This document shows, one piece after another, positions 24,179-31,534 of a DNA stretch of 56,198 bases; within the stretch, counting starts at the first letter, position 1, and the number at the start of each line of letters is the position of its first letter. Under the pieces are notes generated by a model that had not been told where the DNA came from, ran no database searches, and worked only from the letters and a program-made list of their open reading frames with translations. The DNA comes from Pseudomonadota bacterium (GTDB taxonomy: Bacteria > Pseudomonadota > Gammaproteobacteria > Steroidobacterales > Steroidobacteraceae). The position numbers and the translations under genes were made by a program. The DNA lies in contig JANXZZ010000287.1 in NCBI GenBank assembly GCA_025355245.1, forward strand, positions 1 to 56,198, read 5' to 3'.

Positions 24179-24419
24179 AAGGGCCGTACCCTCAGGGCGG
24201 AGAGCGCACGCTCAGCCGAGCACGGTCCGCGGCGATTCCCCGGCCGATGCGCCCCTGACCGCGATCCACAGCCATGCCGCCAGCAGCGCCAGGCTGCCGA
24301 GCGCGATCGGGTTCCAGGAGTTCTGGATGCCTAGCGAGGCGAGGACGTGGCCCAACTCGGCGCCGAAGGCCGAGGCGAGCAGGGTCGCGACGCCGCCGGC
24401 GAGGAGCGCGATGCCGAGC
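24179..24419. repeat. 241-bp direct repeat, copy 2
   Basis: Second copy of the repeat at 18245-18485. Here the right edge is native, continuing into the rest of the anti-sigma-like gene, while the left edge abuts the truncated istB fragment at 24178/24179. The two copies therefore look like a duplication formed when the intervening segment was placed inside the gene. Confidence 0.95.
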
Positions 24420-24637
24420 CCGCGCCAGAAGCGCTGCTTGAGGCGCGCCTCGGTCTGGAAGCGCTCGCGATCGACGCGCGCGCGCAGCGCGCGGCGCGCG
24501 CTCTCATCGACCAGGGTCCGCAAGCCATCGACTCGTGCGAGGACCTTGCTTTCGAATTCCGGGCTCGTGTCGAGACGGCCGTGCAGGCGACGCAGCCGGA
24601 GCTCGAGGGCGGACTCCGGGAACTTGTGGTTGGTCAT
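24212..24637 (-). CDS. Putative membrane anti-sigma factor
   Basis: 141 residues; its ATG overlaps the TGA of the sigma gene (ATGA). The cytoplasmic part is a charged helix region (MTNHKFPESALELRLRRLHG, then FESKVLARVDGLRTLVDESA, with ARVDRERFQTEARLKQRFWR) and the C-terminal half has two hydrophobic spans (GIALLAGGVATLLASAFG and ALGSLALLAAWLWIAVRG). A short membrane protein encoded directly after an ECF sigma gene is generally its anti-sigma factor, but no zinc-binding H-x3-C-x2-C motif is present, so the assignment is from position. The last 69 codons coincide with direct repeat copy 2, and the gene is the presumed original of the truncated copy beside pgl. Confidence 0.6.
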   Translation of the reverse strand: MTNHKFPESALELRLRRLHGRLDTSPEFESKVLARVDGLRTLVDESARRALRARVDRERFQTEARLKQRFWRGLGIALLAGGVATLLASAFGAELGHVLASLGIQNSWNPIALGSLALLAAWLWIAVRGASAGESPRTVLG

Positions 24638-25182
24638 GCCGCGTTCTCCCCGCCGGTGGCGGCGCCGAGCTCGATCGCAAGACGCGCCCGCGCGCGGTGC
24701 AGGTGGGTCTTTACCGTGTTGACCGGGAGTCCGAGCATGGCCGCAACCTCCTCGACCGGTCGTTCGTCCTGATAATAGAGCGTGACGGCCTGGCGTTGGG
24801 AATCCGGGAGCTTCGCGACCGCCCGCCACAGCGTCGAATCGTCCGCGCCGACCTCGTCGTGGCTCGCGGTCGCGGCTTCCGCCTCGGCGAGCACGTGCGG
24901 CTCGGAGAGCGAGGACGAGGCGCGGCGCTTGCGCAGCGCCGAGATCGCGGCGTTGCGCGTGATCGCGTAGACCCACGTCGACAGCTTGGCGCGCCCGTCG
25001 AAGCTGTGCAGAATCTTCCACAACTTCACGAAGACCTCCTGGGCCAGGTCCTCGGCAGCCGCGCGGTCGCGCAGGATCGAGAACGCGAGCCCGAACACCC
25101 GCCGCCGGTAGCCGGCGACGAGTGCTTCGAAGGCCGCCTCGGAACGACCGGCCGCCAACGCATTGATGATGGCCTCGTCCAT
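24634..25182 (-). CDS. ECF-type RNA polymerase sigma factor
   Basis: 182 residues from the ATG at 25182 (ACAGGA upstream); the longer frame adds 35 residues of Arg/Gly filler. Region 2 is clear: FEALVAGYRRRVFGLAFSIL, AAAEDLAQEVFVKLWKILHS and LSTWVYAITRNAAISALRKR, containing the core-binding D-x-x-Q-E-x-F and the -10 recognition helix. Region 4 follows: LPDSQRQAVTLYYQDERPVE, VAAMLGLPVNTVKTHLHRAR. The protein is a group IV sigma factor that should direct RNA polymerase to its own regulon, under control of the overlapping anti-sigma-like gene. A perfect palindrome lies 17 bases upstream of the start. Confidence 0.9.
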   Translation of the reverse strand: MDEAIINALAAGRSEAAFEALVAGYRRRVFGLAFSILRDRAAAEDLAQEVFVKLWKILHSFDGRAKLSTWVYAITRNAAISALRKRRASSSLSEPHVLAEAEAATASHDEVGADDSTLWRAVAKLPDSQRQAVTLYYQDERPVEEVAAMLGLPVNTVKTHLHRARARLAIELGAATGGENAA

Positions 25183-25198
25183 TCCTGTCCCGCGACCC

Positions 25199-25208
25199 CT
25201 TGTACAAG
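25199..25208. promoter_or_regulatory. 10-bp palindrome between divergent sigma and membrane peptide genes
   Basis: CTTGTACAAG is a perfect palindrome 17-26 bases upstream of the sigma factor ATG. It lies where an operator or autoregulated promoter would be expected. A ten-base palindrome can occur by chance, so the assignment is tentative. Confidence 0.3.
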
Positions 25209-25286
25209 TGATGATACGCGGGCGACGCGAGCCCGGTTTCAGGCCGCCGGCAGGGGTGAAACCGCCGGGCCCGCGCCTGCGTATCA

Positions 25287-25442
25287 ATGGCCGTGAACGT
25301 ATTTCGATCCACTGCCAGGGCCGGAGGCTCGCTCGTCGATACCTGGGCGGTCGCGCTTTTGGGCTTCGTGCTCGGTCTGTGCGTCAATGGCGCCGTGCCG
25401 CAGCTCGACTGGCTACTCTGGATCGCGAACGCCCCCAAATGA
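25287..25442 (+). CDS. Small single-span membrane protein (51 residues)
   Basis: ATG at 25287 to TGA at 25440-25442. The product is MAVNVFRSTARAGGSLVDTW followed by AVALLGFVLGLCVNGAVPQL and DWLLWIANAPK: a basic N-terminus, one hydrophobic span and an aromatic C-terminal end, the usual pattern of a small inner-membrane protein. It lies between the sigma gene (divergent) and the DUF6249-like gene (same strand, 43 bases downstream). No Shine-Dalgarno sequence is evident. The membrane pattern and lack of a competing frame support it; no family is recognised. Confidence 0.45.
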   Translation: MAVNVFRSTARAGGSLVDTWAVALLGFVLGLCVNGAVPQLDWLLWIANAPK

Positions 25443-25485
25443 TTCCAGATACTGGCCGGTTGCCAGGTTCGAGGAGAAGCTTGCT

Positions 25486-25902
25486 ATGGATGTAGGTGTC
25501 ATCGGAGTGTTCGTCCCCATCGTCGCGATCGTATGCGGGGTGGTGGTCGCAGTCGCGTGGATCTACGCGTCCCATCGCCAGCGCATGCAGCGCGCCGACT
25601 TCCGGCACCGCGAGCGCCTTGCCGCGATCGAGAAGGGCCTGGAGCTGCCGCCTGACCCGATCGAGGTCAGCCCGCCGACGCCGATCCGGCGCCCGCGTCA
25701 CCTGTTGCGGGGATTGGTTCTTCTCTTCGGCGGCGTGGCGCTCACCGTCGCGCTCGGCCAGGATCACGAGGAGGCGTATCTATTCGGGCTTCTGCCCGCG
25801 GCGATCGGTCTCGCGTACCTGCTCTACTACTTCGTCGAGGGACGCCGGGAATCGCAGCGCGCTCTCGGCGACCCTCCTGCGGGTACGTCGTCGGGCAGCT
25901 GA
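25486..25902 (+). CDS. DUF6249-like membrane protein
   Basis: 138 residues from the ATG at 25486 with GAGGAG nine bases upstream. An N-terminal transmembrane helix (VIGVFVPIVAIVCGVVVAVAW) is followed by a basic helix (RHRERLAAIEKGLELPPDP), the hallmark of this family: an I-E-K-G motif after the first span. Two further hydrophobic segments follow (LLRGLVLLFGGVALTVALG and LLPAAIGLAYLLYYFVEG) and a short soluble tail. Genes of this type often stand beside ECF sigma / anti-sigma pairs, as here (divergent), which suggests membership in the same envelope-related regulon. The molecular role is unknown. Confidence 0.65.
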   Translation: MDVGVIGVFVPIVAIVCGVVVAVAWIYASHRQRMQRADFRHRERLAAIEKGLELPPDPIEVSPPTPIRRPRHLLRGLVLLFGGVALTVALGQDHEEAYLFGLLPAAIGLAYLLYYFVEGRRESQRALGDPPAGTSSGS

Positions 25903-25920
25903 GGGACTGGACGGCCGGCG

Positions 25921-26817
25921 TCAGCGCCGGCCGTCGAGCACTTCGCGAAGTGCCGCGCACACCGCCTTTATCGCGGGACCGCGCGTGCTGCTCTTGCGCC
26001 AGACCGCGCCGAGCGTCCGGCGCGGGGCGGGTTTCGCGAACGGGCGGATCGCGATATTCCTGGCCGCGGCGAACGGTCCCTGGGTTGCGAGCTCGGGCAG
26101 GAGCGTGACGCCGAGTCCCGCGATTACCATTTGCCGCAGCGTCTCGAGGCTGGTCCCGCGAAAATCCTCTGCCTCGCGGACGTCGATGCGGCTGCACACG
26201 TCGAGCGCCTGGTCGCGCAGGCAGTGGCCGTCCTCGAGCAAGAGCAGCGTCTCGCCGGTCAGGTCCTCGGGCCGCACGCTCGTCTTCTTCGCGAGCCGGT
26301 GTGTCGCCGGAACAGCAAGGGTGAAGGCCTCGTCGTGTAGCGCCTCGACCTCGAGGCCACTGACGTCGACGCCGAGCGCGAGCATCCCGAGGTCGAGTTC
26401 CCCGGCGCGCAACTTCTCGAGCAGCGGACCCGTCTGGTATTCGTACAACAAGAGCTGCAGGCGCGGCAGCTGCTTGCGCAGGCGCGGCGTCACGAGCGGC
26501 AGCAGATAGGGACCGAGCGTCGGGATGAACGCGACTCGCAGGCTGCCCGCAAGCGGATCGCGCGACTCGCGCGCCAGCTCGGTGATGTCCTCGGCCTCCC
26601 GCAGGATGCGCCGCGCCCGCGCGACGACTCGCTCGCCGACGTCGGTGAGCGTGACGTTGCGCGGCTGGCGCTCGACGAGCTGCACGCCGAGCTGGTCCTC
26701 GAGCTTCTTGATCTGCGCCGACAGCGTCGGCTGGCTGATATGCGCACGCTCGGCGGCGCGCCCGAAATGGCGGGTTTCCGCGAGCGCCACCAGGTAGCCG
26801 AGGTCACGGAGGTTCAC
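25921..26817 (-). CDS. oxyR: Hydrogen peroxide sensor OxyR (LysR family)
   Basis: 298 residues from a GTG at 26817, giving the family N-terminus VNLRDLGYLVALAETRHFGR; an upstream start adds 12 residues. The winged helix-turn-helix is in residues 1-60 (AAERAHISQPTLSAQIKKLE). The regulatory domain carries Cys199 and Cys208 in EDGHCLRDQALDVCSR, the same positions and context as the redox pair of E. coli OxyR, which forms a disulfide with H2O2. Ligand-pocket residues before it (VPATHRLAKK) and after it (LETLRQMVIAGLGVTLLPE) also match. The gene is divergent from ahpC-ahpD with a 138-base control region between, so it very likely regulates them and itself. Confidence 0.94.
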   Translation of the reverse strand: MNLRDLGYLVALAETRHFGRAAERAHISQPTLSAQIKKLEDQLGVQLVERQPRNVTLTDVGERVVARARRILREAEDITELARESRDPLAGSLRVAFIPTLGPYLLPLVTPRLRKQLPRLQLLLYEYQTGPLLEKLRAGELDLGMLALGVDVSGLEVEALHDEAFTLAVPATHRLAKKTSVRPEDLTGETLLLLEDGHCLRDQALDVCSRIDVREAEDFRGTSLETLRQMVIAGLGVTLLPELATQGPFAAARNIAIRPFAKPAPRRTLGAVWRKSSTRGPAIKAVCAALREVLDGRR

Positions 26818-26845
26818 GGTCGGCCTTGGTTTGTCATACACAAAT

Positions 26846-26882
26846 CCTATCATAGCGATAGAGACAATCGACTGGATCTATT
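26846..26882. promoter_or_regulatory. OxyR-box-like region between oxyR and ahpC
   Basis: The AT-richest part of the intergenic region contains CTATCATAG (a perfect palindrome at 26847-26855), GATAGAGACAATCG immediately after it and ATCTAT at 26876-26881. These are pieces of the spaced ATAG/CTAT elements recognised by OxyR tetramers, but the four-element spacing is imperfect, so the exact site is not fixed. Confidence 0.4.
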
Positions 26883-26955
26883 TACACCCGGGGCGGAGAA
26901 TCCCGCCCAGTCGCCGGAATCGCCGGCGTGACCCTGTGTTTCCAAGGAGAGATCA

Positions 26956-27495
26956 ATGCTCGGCGTAGGACAGAAGTTTCCCGACTTTTCCCTGACCGGA
27001 GTTGTCGCCAACGACCTCGACAAAGCGTTCAAGCCGTTCGACAGCAAGTCGATCCGCGGCAAATGGGCAGTCGTGTTCTTCTGGCCGATGGACTTCACGT
27101 TCGTCTGCCCGACCGAGATTGCGGCATTCGGCAAGCTCAACAAGGAGTTCAACGCGCGCGATGCGATCGTGTTCGGCGCCTCGACCGACTCCGAGTTCGT
27201 GCACCTCGCGTGGCGCAAGGACAAGGAAGAACTGCGCGACTTGCCCTTCGCGATGCTCGCCGACCTGAAGCGTGAGCTGACGAGCGCGCTCGGCATACTC
27301 GACCCCGAGGCCGGCGTCGCGCAGCGCGCGACCTACATCGTCGATCCCGACGGCGTGATCCGCTTTGCCTACGTGACCGACCTCAACGTGGGCCGCAGCC
27401 CCGATGAAGTGCTGCGTGTCCTCGATGCGCTGCAGACGGACGAGCTCTGCCCCTGCAACTGGAAGAAAGGCGAGGACACGCTCAAGGCCGCCTGA
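26956..27495 (+). CDS. ahpC: Alkyl hydroperoxide reductase AhpC, three-cysteine type
   Basis: 179 residues, ATG with AAGGAG six bases upstream. Peroxidatic Cys51 is in FTFVCPTE; Arg and Thr of the active site are in place. Near the C-terminus Cys165 and Cys167 occur in TDELCPCNWKKGE, the arrangement known from Mycobacterium tuberculosis AhpC, whose resolving cysteines are reduced by AhpD rather than AhpF. Accordingly an ahpD gene follows and no ahpF is present. It reduces H2O2, organic peroxides and peroxynitrite in the cytoplasm. Divergent from oxyR, with OxyR-like half sites upstream, so peroxide induction is expected. Confidence 0.94.
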   Translation: MLGVGQKFPDFSLTGVVANDLDKAFKPFDSKSIRGKWAVVFFWPMDFTFVCPTEIAAFGKLNKEFNARDAIVFGASTDSEFVHLAWRKDKEELRDLPFAMLADLKRELTSALGILDPEAGVAQRATYIVDPDGVIRFAYVTDLNVGRSPDEVLRVLDALQTDELCPCNWKKGEDTLKAA

Positions 27496-27601
27496 GGCCT
27501 GTGGCGGCACGCGGTTCGTGCGGAACCGGGTCGGCCAGCGTCCATCCCCCACAGTGCAGACGCTGACGGCCCGGTGACCGCTCCAAGACGGAGAAAGTGC
27601 C

Positions 27602-28138
27602 ATGACACTCGATGAACTGCGCGAGCAGATTCCCGACTATGCGAAGGACCTGAAACTGAACCTTGGCTCGGTGCTCGCCACGACCGGCGCGCCGGGCTTG
27701 AGCGAGCGCCAGATATGGATGGTCGCGCTTGCGACCGCGATTGCCTCGCGCAACGCCGCGTTCGGCCATCGCATCGAGGCGCTCGCCCGCGCAGTGCTCG
27801 ATGAGCCCGCGCTCACGGGCGCCAAATCCGCGGCCGCGATCATGGGCATGAACAACATCTACTACCGCTTCACGCACCTCGTCGAGGATGCGGACTACCG
27901 CACGATGCCGGCGCGCCTGCGCATGAACGTGATCGGCAACCCCGGCATCGACAAGGTGGACTTCGAACTCATTTCGCTCGCGGTCTCGGCCGTCAACGGC
28001 TGCGGCATGTGCGTGAATGCGCACGATGCGGTGCTCAAGAAACACGGCGTGCCGCGCGAGGCGATCCAGAGCGCGGTGCGGATCGGCTCGGTCGTGCACG
28101 CGGTCGCGGGCGTGCTCGCCTACGAGGCCGCCGCCTGA
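27602..28138 (+). CDS. ahpD: Alkyl hydroperoxide reductase AhpD
   Basis: 178 residues, ATG with GGAGAAA upstream. The catalytic thiol pair Cys134/Cys137 is in NGCGMCVNAHD, with the proton-relay residues Glu122 (VDFELISLAVSA) and His141 in the expected places. AhpD is an all-helical trimer that takes electrons, in mycobacteria from lipoylated SucB and Lpd, and passes them to AhpC. It follows ahpC by 106 bases on the same strand and presumably shares its transcript. Confidence 0.94.
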   Translation: MTLDELREQIPDYAKDLKLNLGSVLATTGAPGLSERQIWMVALATAIASRNAAFGHRIEALARAVLDEPALTGAKSAAAIMGMNNIYYRFTHLVEDADYRTMPARLRMNVIGNPGIDKVDFELISLAVSAVNGCGMCVNAHDAVLKKHGVPREAIQSAVRIGSVVHAVAGVLAYEAAA

Positions 28139-28168
28139 CGCCGGCCGGCGGCGATATATACTCGGGTG

Positions 28169-28612
28169 ATGCGAAGCCGGGGACAGAAACATGCCGCCGG
28201 CGTCGTCGTCGTCCGCGAGACACCCGACGGTCCTAAAGTGCTGCTCTTGCGGGCGTACCGTAACTGGGACCTGCCGAAGGGTCGCCTCGAGGACGGCGAG
28301 ACGCCGCTCGAGGGCGCGATGCGCGAGGTCCGGGAGGAAACCGGGCTTGCGGATCTCGAGTTCGCGTGGGGCGAGCACTCGGTCGACACCGAACCCTACG
28401 CGGGCGGCAAGGTCGTGCGCTTCTACGTCGCGCGCACGCCGGGCGCGACCGTGAGCCTGCCGATCAACCCCGAGATCGGGCGCGCCGAGCACCACGAGTT
28501 CCGCTGGATGGCGTTTCCAGGAGCGCTGGCGCTGACGGTGCCGCGCCTGCAGCGCGTGCTGCGCTGGGCGGCCGCGCGGATCGGACTGGAGCTGCCGCCC
28601 GTCGCGGGCTAG
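28169..28612 (+). CDS. Nudix hydrolase
   Basis: 147 residues from the ATG at 28169. A GTG directly before it would add one residue, but TATACT stands exactly six bases upstream of the ATG, arguing for a leaderless start there. The Nudix box is complete: GRLEDGETPLEGAMREVREE followed by TGL at residues about 37-59 (G-x5-E-x7-R-E-U-x-E-E-x-G-U). The N-terminus HAAGVVVVRETPDGPKVLLL and LPKGRLEDGE are like diadenosine polyphosphate or NTP pyrophosphohydrolases of about 150 residues. It should cleave a nucleoside diphosphate linked to X with Mg ions. The exact substrate is unknown. It follows ahpD and may act as a single transcription unit. Confidence 0.88.
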   Translation: MRSRGQKHAAGVVVVRETPDGPKVLLLRAYRNWDLPKGRLEDGETPLEGAMREVREETGLADLEFAWGEHSVDTEPYAGGKVVRFYVARTPGATVSLPINPEIGRAEHHEFRWMAFPGALALTVPRLQRVLRWAAARIGLELPPVAG

Positions 28613-28623
28613 CCGTCCGCGGC

Positions 28624-30483
28624 TCAGGCAATCGCGGTGTCCGGTGCAGACTCGTGCGGCGTCGCGTACGGCGTGAGCGCGTCGAAGAGCTCCCCGAGAG
28701 TCACGGGCTTGGCGAGGAAGGCGTTCATGCCGACCGCCGCGCAGCGTTCGCGCTCGGTCGCGAAAGCGCCGGCCGTCAGCGCGATGACCGGCACCTGGCG
28801 CACGCCGCTGCTGCGCTCCCAGTCGCGGATCGCGCGCGTCGCGTCGAAGCCGTCCATGCGCGGCATCCGGCAGTCCATCAGCACGACGTCGAACATGCCG
28901 CCCGCCTCGACGTAGAGCTCGATCGCCTCGCGGCCGTTTCTCGCGAGCGACATGCGACAGCCAAGTTCGCCGAGGAATTCGCGGATGACTTCCTGGTTCA
29001 CGGGGTAATCCTCGGCGACGAGCACGTTGAGGCCGAGCGCGCCGAGTGCGACGAGGCCGTTCTGCGTCGCGTCGCTGTCGACGGCAATCGGCAGGTCGAG
29101 CGCGAAGGAGAAGGTCGCGCCCTGGCCGACGTCGCTCTTGAGCGTGAGCTCGCCGCCCATCAGGCGCACGAGCTTGTCGGAGATCGCGAGCCCAAGCCCC
29201 GAGCCGCCGTAGCGGGTCGCGATGTTGGCGTCGGCCTGCACAAAGGGCTCGAAGATCTGTCGCTGCAGCTTCGGCGCGATGCCGATCCCGGTGTCGGCGA
29301 CACTGAAGGTGGCGCGCAACTGCTCGCGCCGGCCCTGCTGCACGGTGACGGTGAGCGCGATGCGGCCCTGTGCCGTGAACTTGACCGCGTTGCCTAGCAG
29401 GTTGACGAGCACCTGGCGCAGCCGCGCGCCGTCGGCGATCAGCCGGGGCGCATTCCCCGGCAGCACCTGCACATCGAGCGTCAGCCCCTTGGAACGCGCG
29501 GCTTCGCTGATGAGACCCTGCGCATCGCGAAGCACGCGCTCGAGGTCGGTAGGTGCGGTCACCAGCTCGAAACGGCCGGCGTCCATCTTCGAATAGTCGA
29601 GGACGTCGTTGAGAAGGTCGAGGAGGTGGCGCCCCGAGCGCAGGATCGTGTCGGCGAGCCGACGCTGCCGGTCGTCCAGCGAGGTGCGCAGCAAAAGCTC
29701 GGTCATGCCGAGCACGCCGTTCATCGGCGTCCTGATCTCGTGGCTCGTGTTGGCGATGAACTGGCCGCGCGCATTGGCGGCCGACAGCGCCAGGTCGCGG
29801 GCGCGCTCGAGCTGCCGCTCGATCGACTTCTGGGCGGAGACGTCGGTCTGCACCGCGACGAAATGCGTGACGTTGCCCCCGGCATCCGTGACCGGCTGGA
29901 TGTCGAGCCGCACCCAGTAGATGCGCCCGCTCTTCGAGTAGTTGAGCACCTGTTCATCGACCGCCGCATGCGCCGCGATCTGCGCGCGAATCCGCGCAAT
30001 CGTGGTCGCATCCGTACCCGCGCCCTGCAGCACCTCGCCGGGCGAGCGACCGAGGACCTCTTCGGGCTGCCACTCGGTGAGATCGGTGAAGCCCTTGTTG
30101 ACCCACTCGATGCGGCCGCGTCGATCGGTGATGATGACCGCGTTGCTGGTGCGCTCGGCGACCCAGGACAGCTTGCTGAGCTCGAGCGCCTGGCGCGCGT
30201 CGCGCGCCTGGGCGAGGTTGAGCTGCTTGAGCAGCTGCTCGTGCTGCATGAGCGCCCCGCGAAACCGGCGCCACAGCGCAATCGCGCCGACGTTTGCAGA
30301 AATTGCTGCTACCGCCGCCAATGCGGTCGTAGGGCCGAGGCCGTAGCGATACCAGAGGGCCATCGCGCCGGCTGCCAGCACGCCGGTGAGCAGGGTGATT
30401 GCACCCATCCAGTCAAGCGCCAGTCGCTGTAGCGGACGCGGCGGCGGGAGCGCCCCGTTTTCTTTGTTCGATGTATCGGTCAT
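28624..30483 (-). CDS. Hybrid sensor histidine kinase (TM-PAS-HisKA-HATPase-REC)
   Basis: 619 residues from the ATG at 30483. Two transmembrane helices at about 27-43 and 54-70 are separated by a very short loop, so there is no large periplasmic sensor. A coiled helix (80-105) leads to a PAS domain at about 105-220 (VIITDRRGRIEWVNKGFTDL, ending VAVQTDVSAQKS). HisKA has His248 in ANTSHEIRTPMNG; the ATPase domain shows NLLGNAVKFT, VADTGIGI and GGSGLGLAIS. The C-terminal receiver has EDYPVNQE, Asp537 in VLMDCRMPRMDG, and Lys in FLAKPVT. No Hpt domain is present, so a separate Hpt protein or an output regulator elsewhere must complete the relay. The nearest orphan regulators are those at 14-15.6 kb, not necessarily linked. 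Confidence 0.92.
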   Translation of the reverse strand: MTDTSNKENGALPPPRPLQRLALDWMGAITLLTGVLAAGAMALWYRYGLGPTTALAAVAAISANVGAIALWRRFRGALMQHEQLLKQLNLAQARDARQALELSKLSWVAERTSNAVIITDRRGRIEWVNKGFTDLTEWQPEEVLGRSPGEVLQGAGTDATTIARIRAQIAAHAAVDEQVLNYSKSGRIYWVRLDIQPVTDAGGNVTHFVAVQTDVSAQKSIERQLERARDLALSAANARGQFIANTSHEIRTPMNGVLGMTELLLRTSLDDRQRRLADTILRSGRHLLDLLNDVLDYSKMDAGRFELVTAPTDLERVLRDAQGLISEAARSKGLTLDVQVLPGNAPRLIADGARLRQVLVNLLGNAVKFTAQGRIALTVTVQQGRREQLRATFSVADTGIGIAPKLQRQIFEPFVQADANIATRYGGSGLGLAISDKLVRLMGGELTLKSDVGQGATFSFALDLPIAVDSDATQNGLVALGALGLNVLVAEDYPVNQEVIREFLGELGCRMSLARNGREAIELYVEAGGMFDVVLMDCRMPRMDGFDATRAIRDWERSSGVRQVPVIALTAGAFATERERCAAVGMNAFLAKPVTLGELFDALTPYATPHESAPDTAIA

Positions 30484-30622
30484 CAGGTCGGTGTCGGCGC
30501 GATACGGCGGGGTCCCTCCCTTGACGGCAGGCGCGGCCAATTCTTTAGCGCGCCAACGCCGCCGGCGCGTTCCGCCGGGTACCATGGCGCCCCCGAATCA
30601 GCCTCCGGGCGGCCCCGTTTCC

Positions 30623-31534
30623 ATGACCCGTCAGTCTGAGCGCTCGCGCCGGCTCGCCGGCTTCGCAGCAGCTCTCGGCGCCGTCTGCATCTGGGCCGGC
30701 TGGATCCCGATGACGCGCCTCGCCGTCACCGCGCGACTGACGCCGGAAGACGTCGCTGCGATCCGCTTCGGCATGTCGGGCCTGCTGCTGGCGCCGGTGC
30801 TGCTGCTGCGCTGGCGCGAAGTGCCGTGGCGGCGCGTATCGATCCTGCTGCCGATCGTCATCGGCGCCGGCGTGCCCTACCAGCTTTTGTTCGGCCACGG
30901 GGTCGGGATCGCGAACTCGGGGCAGGCCGCGGTGCTCGGGCCGGGGCTCGTGAGCGCGCTGGTCACGCTGCTCGCAATGATTTTTCTCGGCGAGCGGCCG
31001 CGCCGGGCGCAGCTCGTCGGCCTTGGGGTCACGCTCGCGGGCGTGGCCTTCGTCCTCGGTCACGACCTCGCGAACGGTCACACGCGCATCGCGGGCTACG
31101 CAATGATCGTGTGTGCGTCCCTGCACTGGGCGGCGTACACGACAGGAAGCCGCGCGCTTGGCCTACATCCCTTCGTGAATGCGGCTGTGGTCGCGGTCGT
31201 GAACGGCGTGTTCTACGTGCCCATCTACCTCGCCTGTGGCGGGGCGGCGCGACTCGCAGCGCTGCCCGCGGGCGACCTGTGGCTGCAGGGGCTCTACCAG
31301 GGCGTGCTGACGGCGGTACTGGCGCTCGTCGCCTTCGCGTTCGCGGTCGGGCGGCTGGGTGCCGCGAGCGCCGCAAGCGTGATACCGCTGTCGCCGGTGC
31401 TGGTGGCGCTGTTCGGCTGGCTACTGCTCGGCGATCGCATCGACACGCCGACCGTCGTCGCGCTCGCTGCCATCGGCCTGGGCGTCCTGATTGCGAACCG
31501 ACGTCGCGCCGCCGCGGCTACTTCGAGCGGATGA
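30623..31534 (+). CDS. DMT family (EamA) transporter
   Basis: 303 residues from the ATG at 30623; a start at 30584 would add 13 Pro-rich residues. Ten hydrophobic spans in two similar halves, each with the EamA pattern: AALGAVCIWAGWIPMTRLAV, LTPEDVAAIRFGMSGLLLAP in the first, ASLHWAAYTTGSRALGLHPF and ASVIPLSPVLVALFGWLLLG in the second. EamA proteins export or import small metabolites such as amino acids and nucleotides; no substrate can be inferred here. The last 17 bases overlap the convergent sodC gene. Confidence 0.85.
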   Translation: MTRQSERSRRLAGFAAALGAVCIWAGWIPMTRLAVTARLTPEDVAAIRFGMSGLLLAPVLLLRWREVPWRRVSILLPIVIGAGVPYQLLFGHGVGIANSGQAAVLGPGLVSALVTLLAMIFLGERPRRAQLVGLGVTLAGVAFVLGHDLANGHTRIAGYAMIVCASLHWAAYTTGSRALGLHPFVNAAVVAVVNGVFYVPIYLACGGAARLAALPAGDLWLQGLYQGVLTAVLALVAFAFAVGRLGAASAASVIPLSPVLVALFGWLLLGDRIDTPTVVALAAIGLGVLIANRRRAAAATSSG

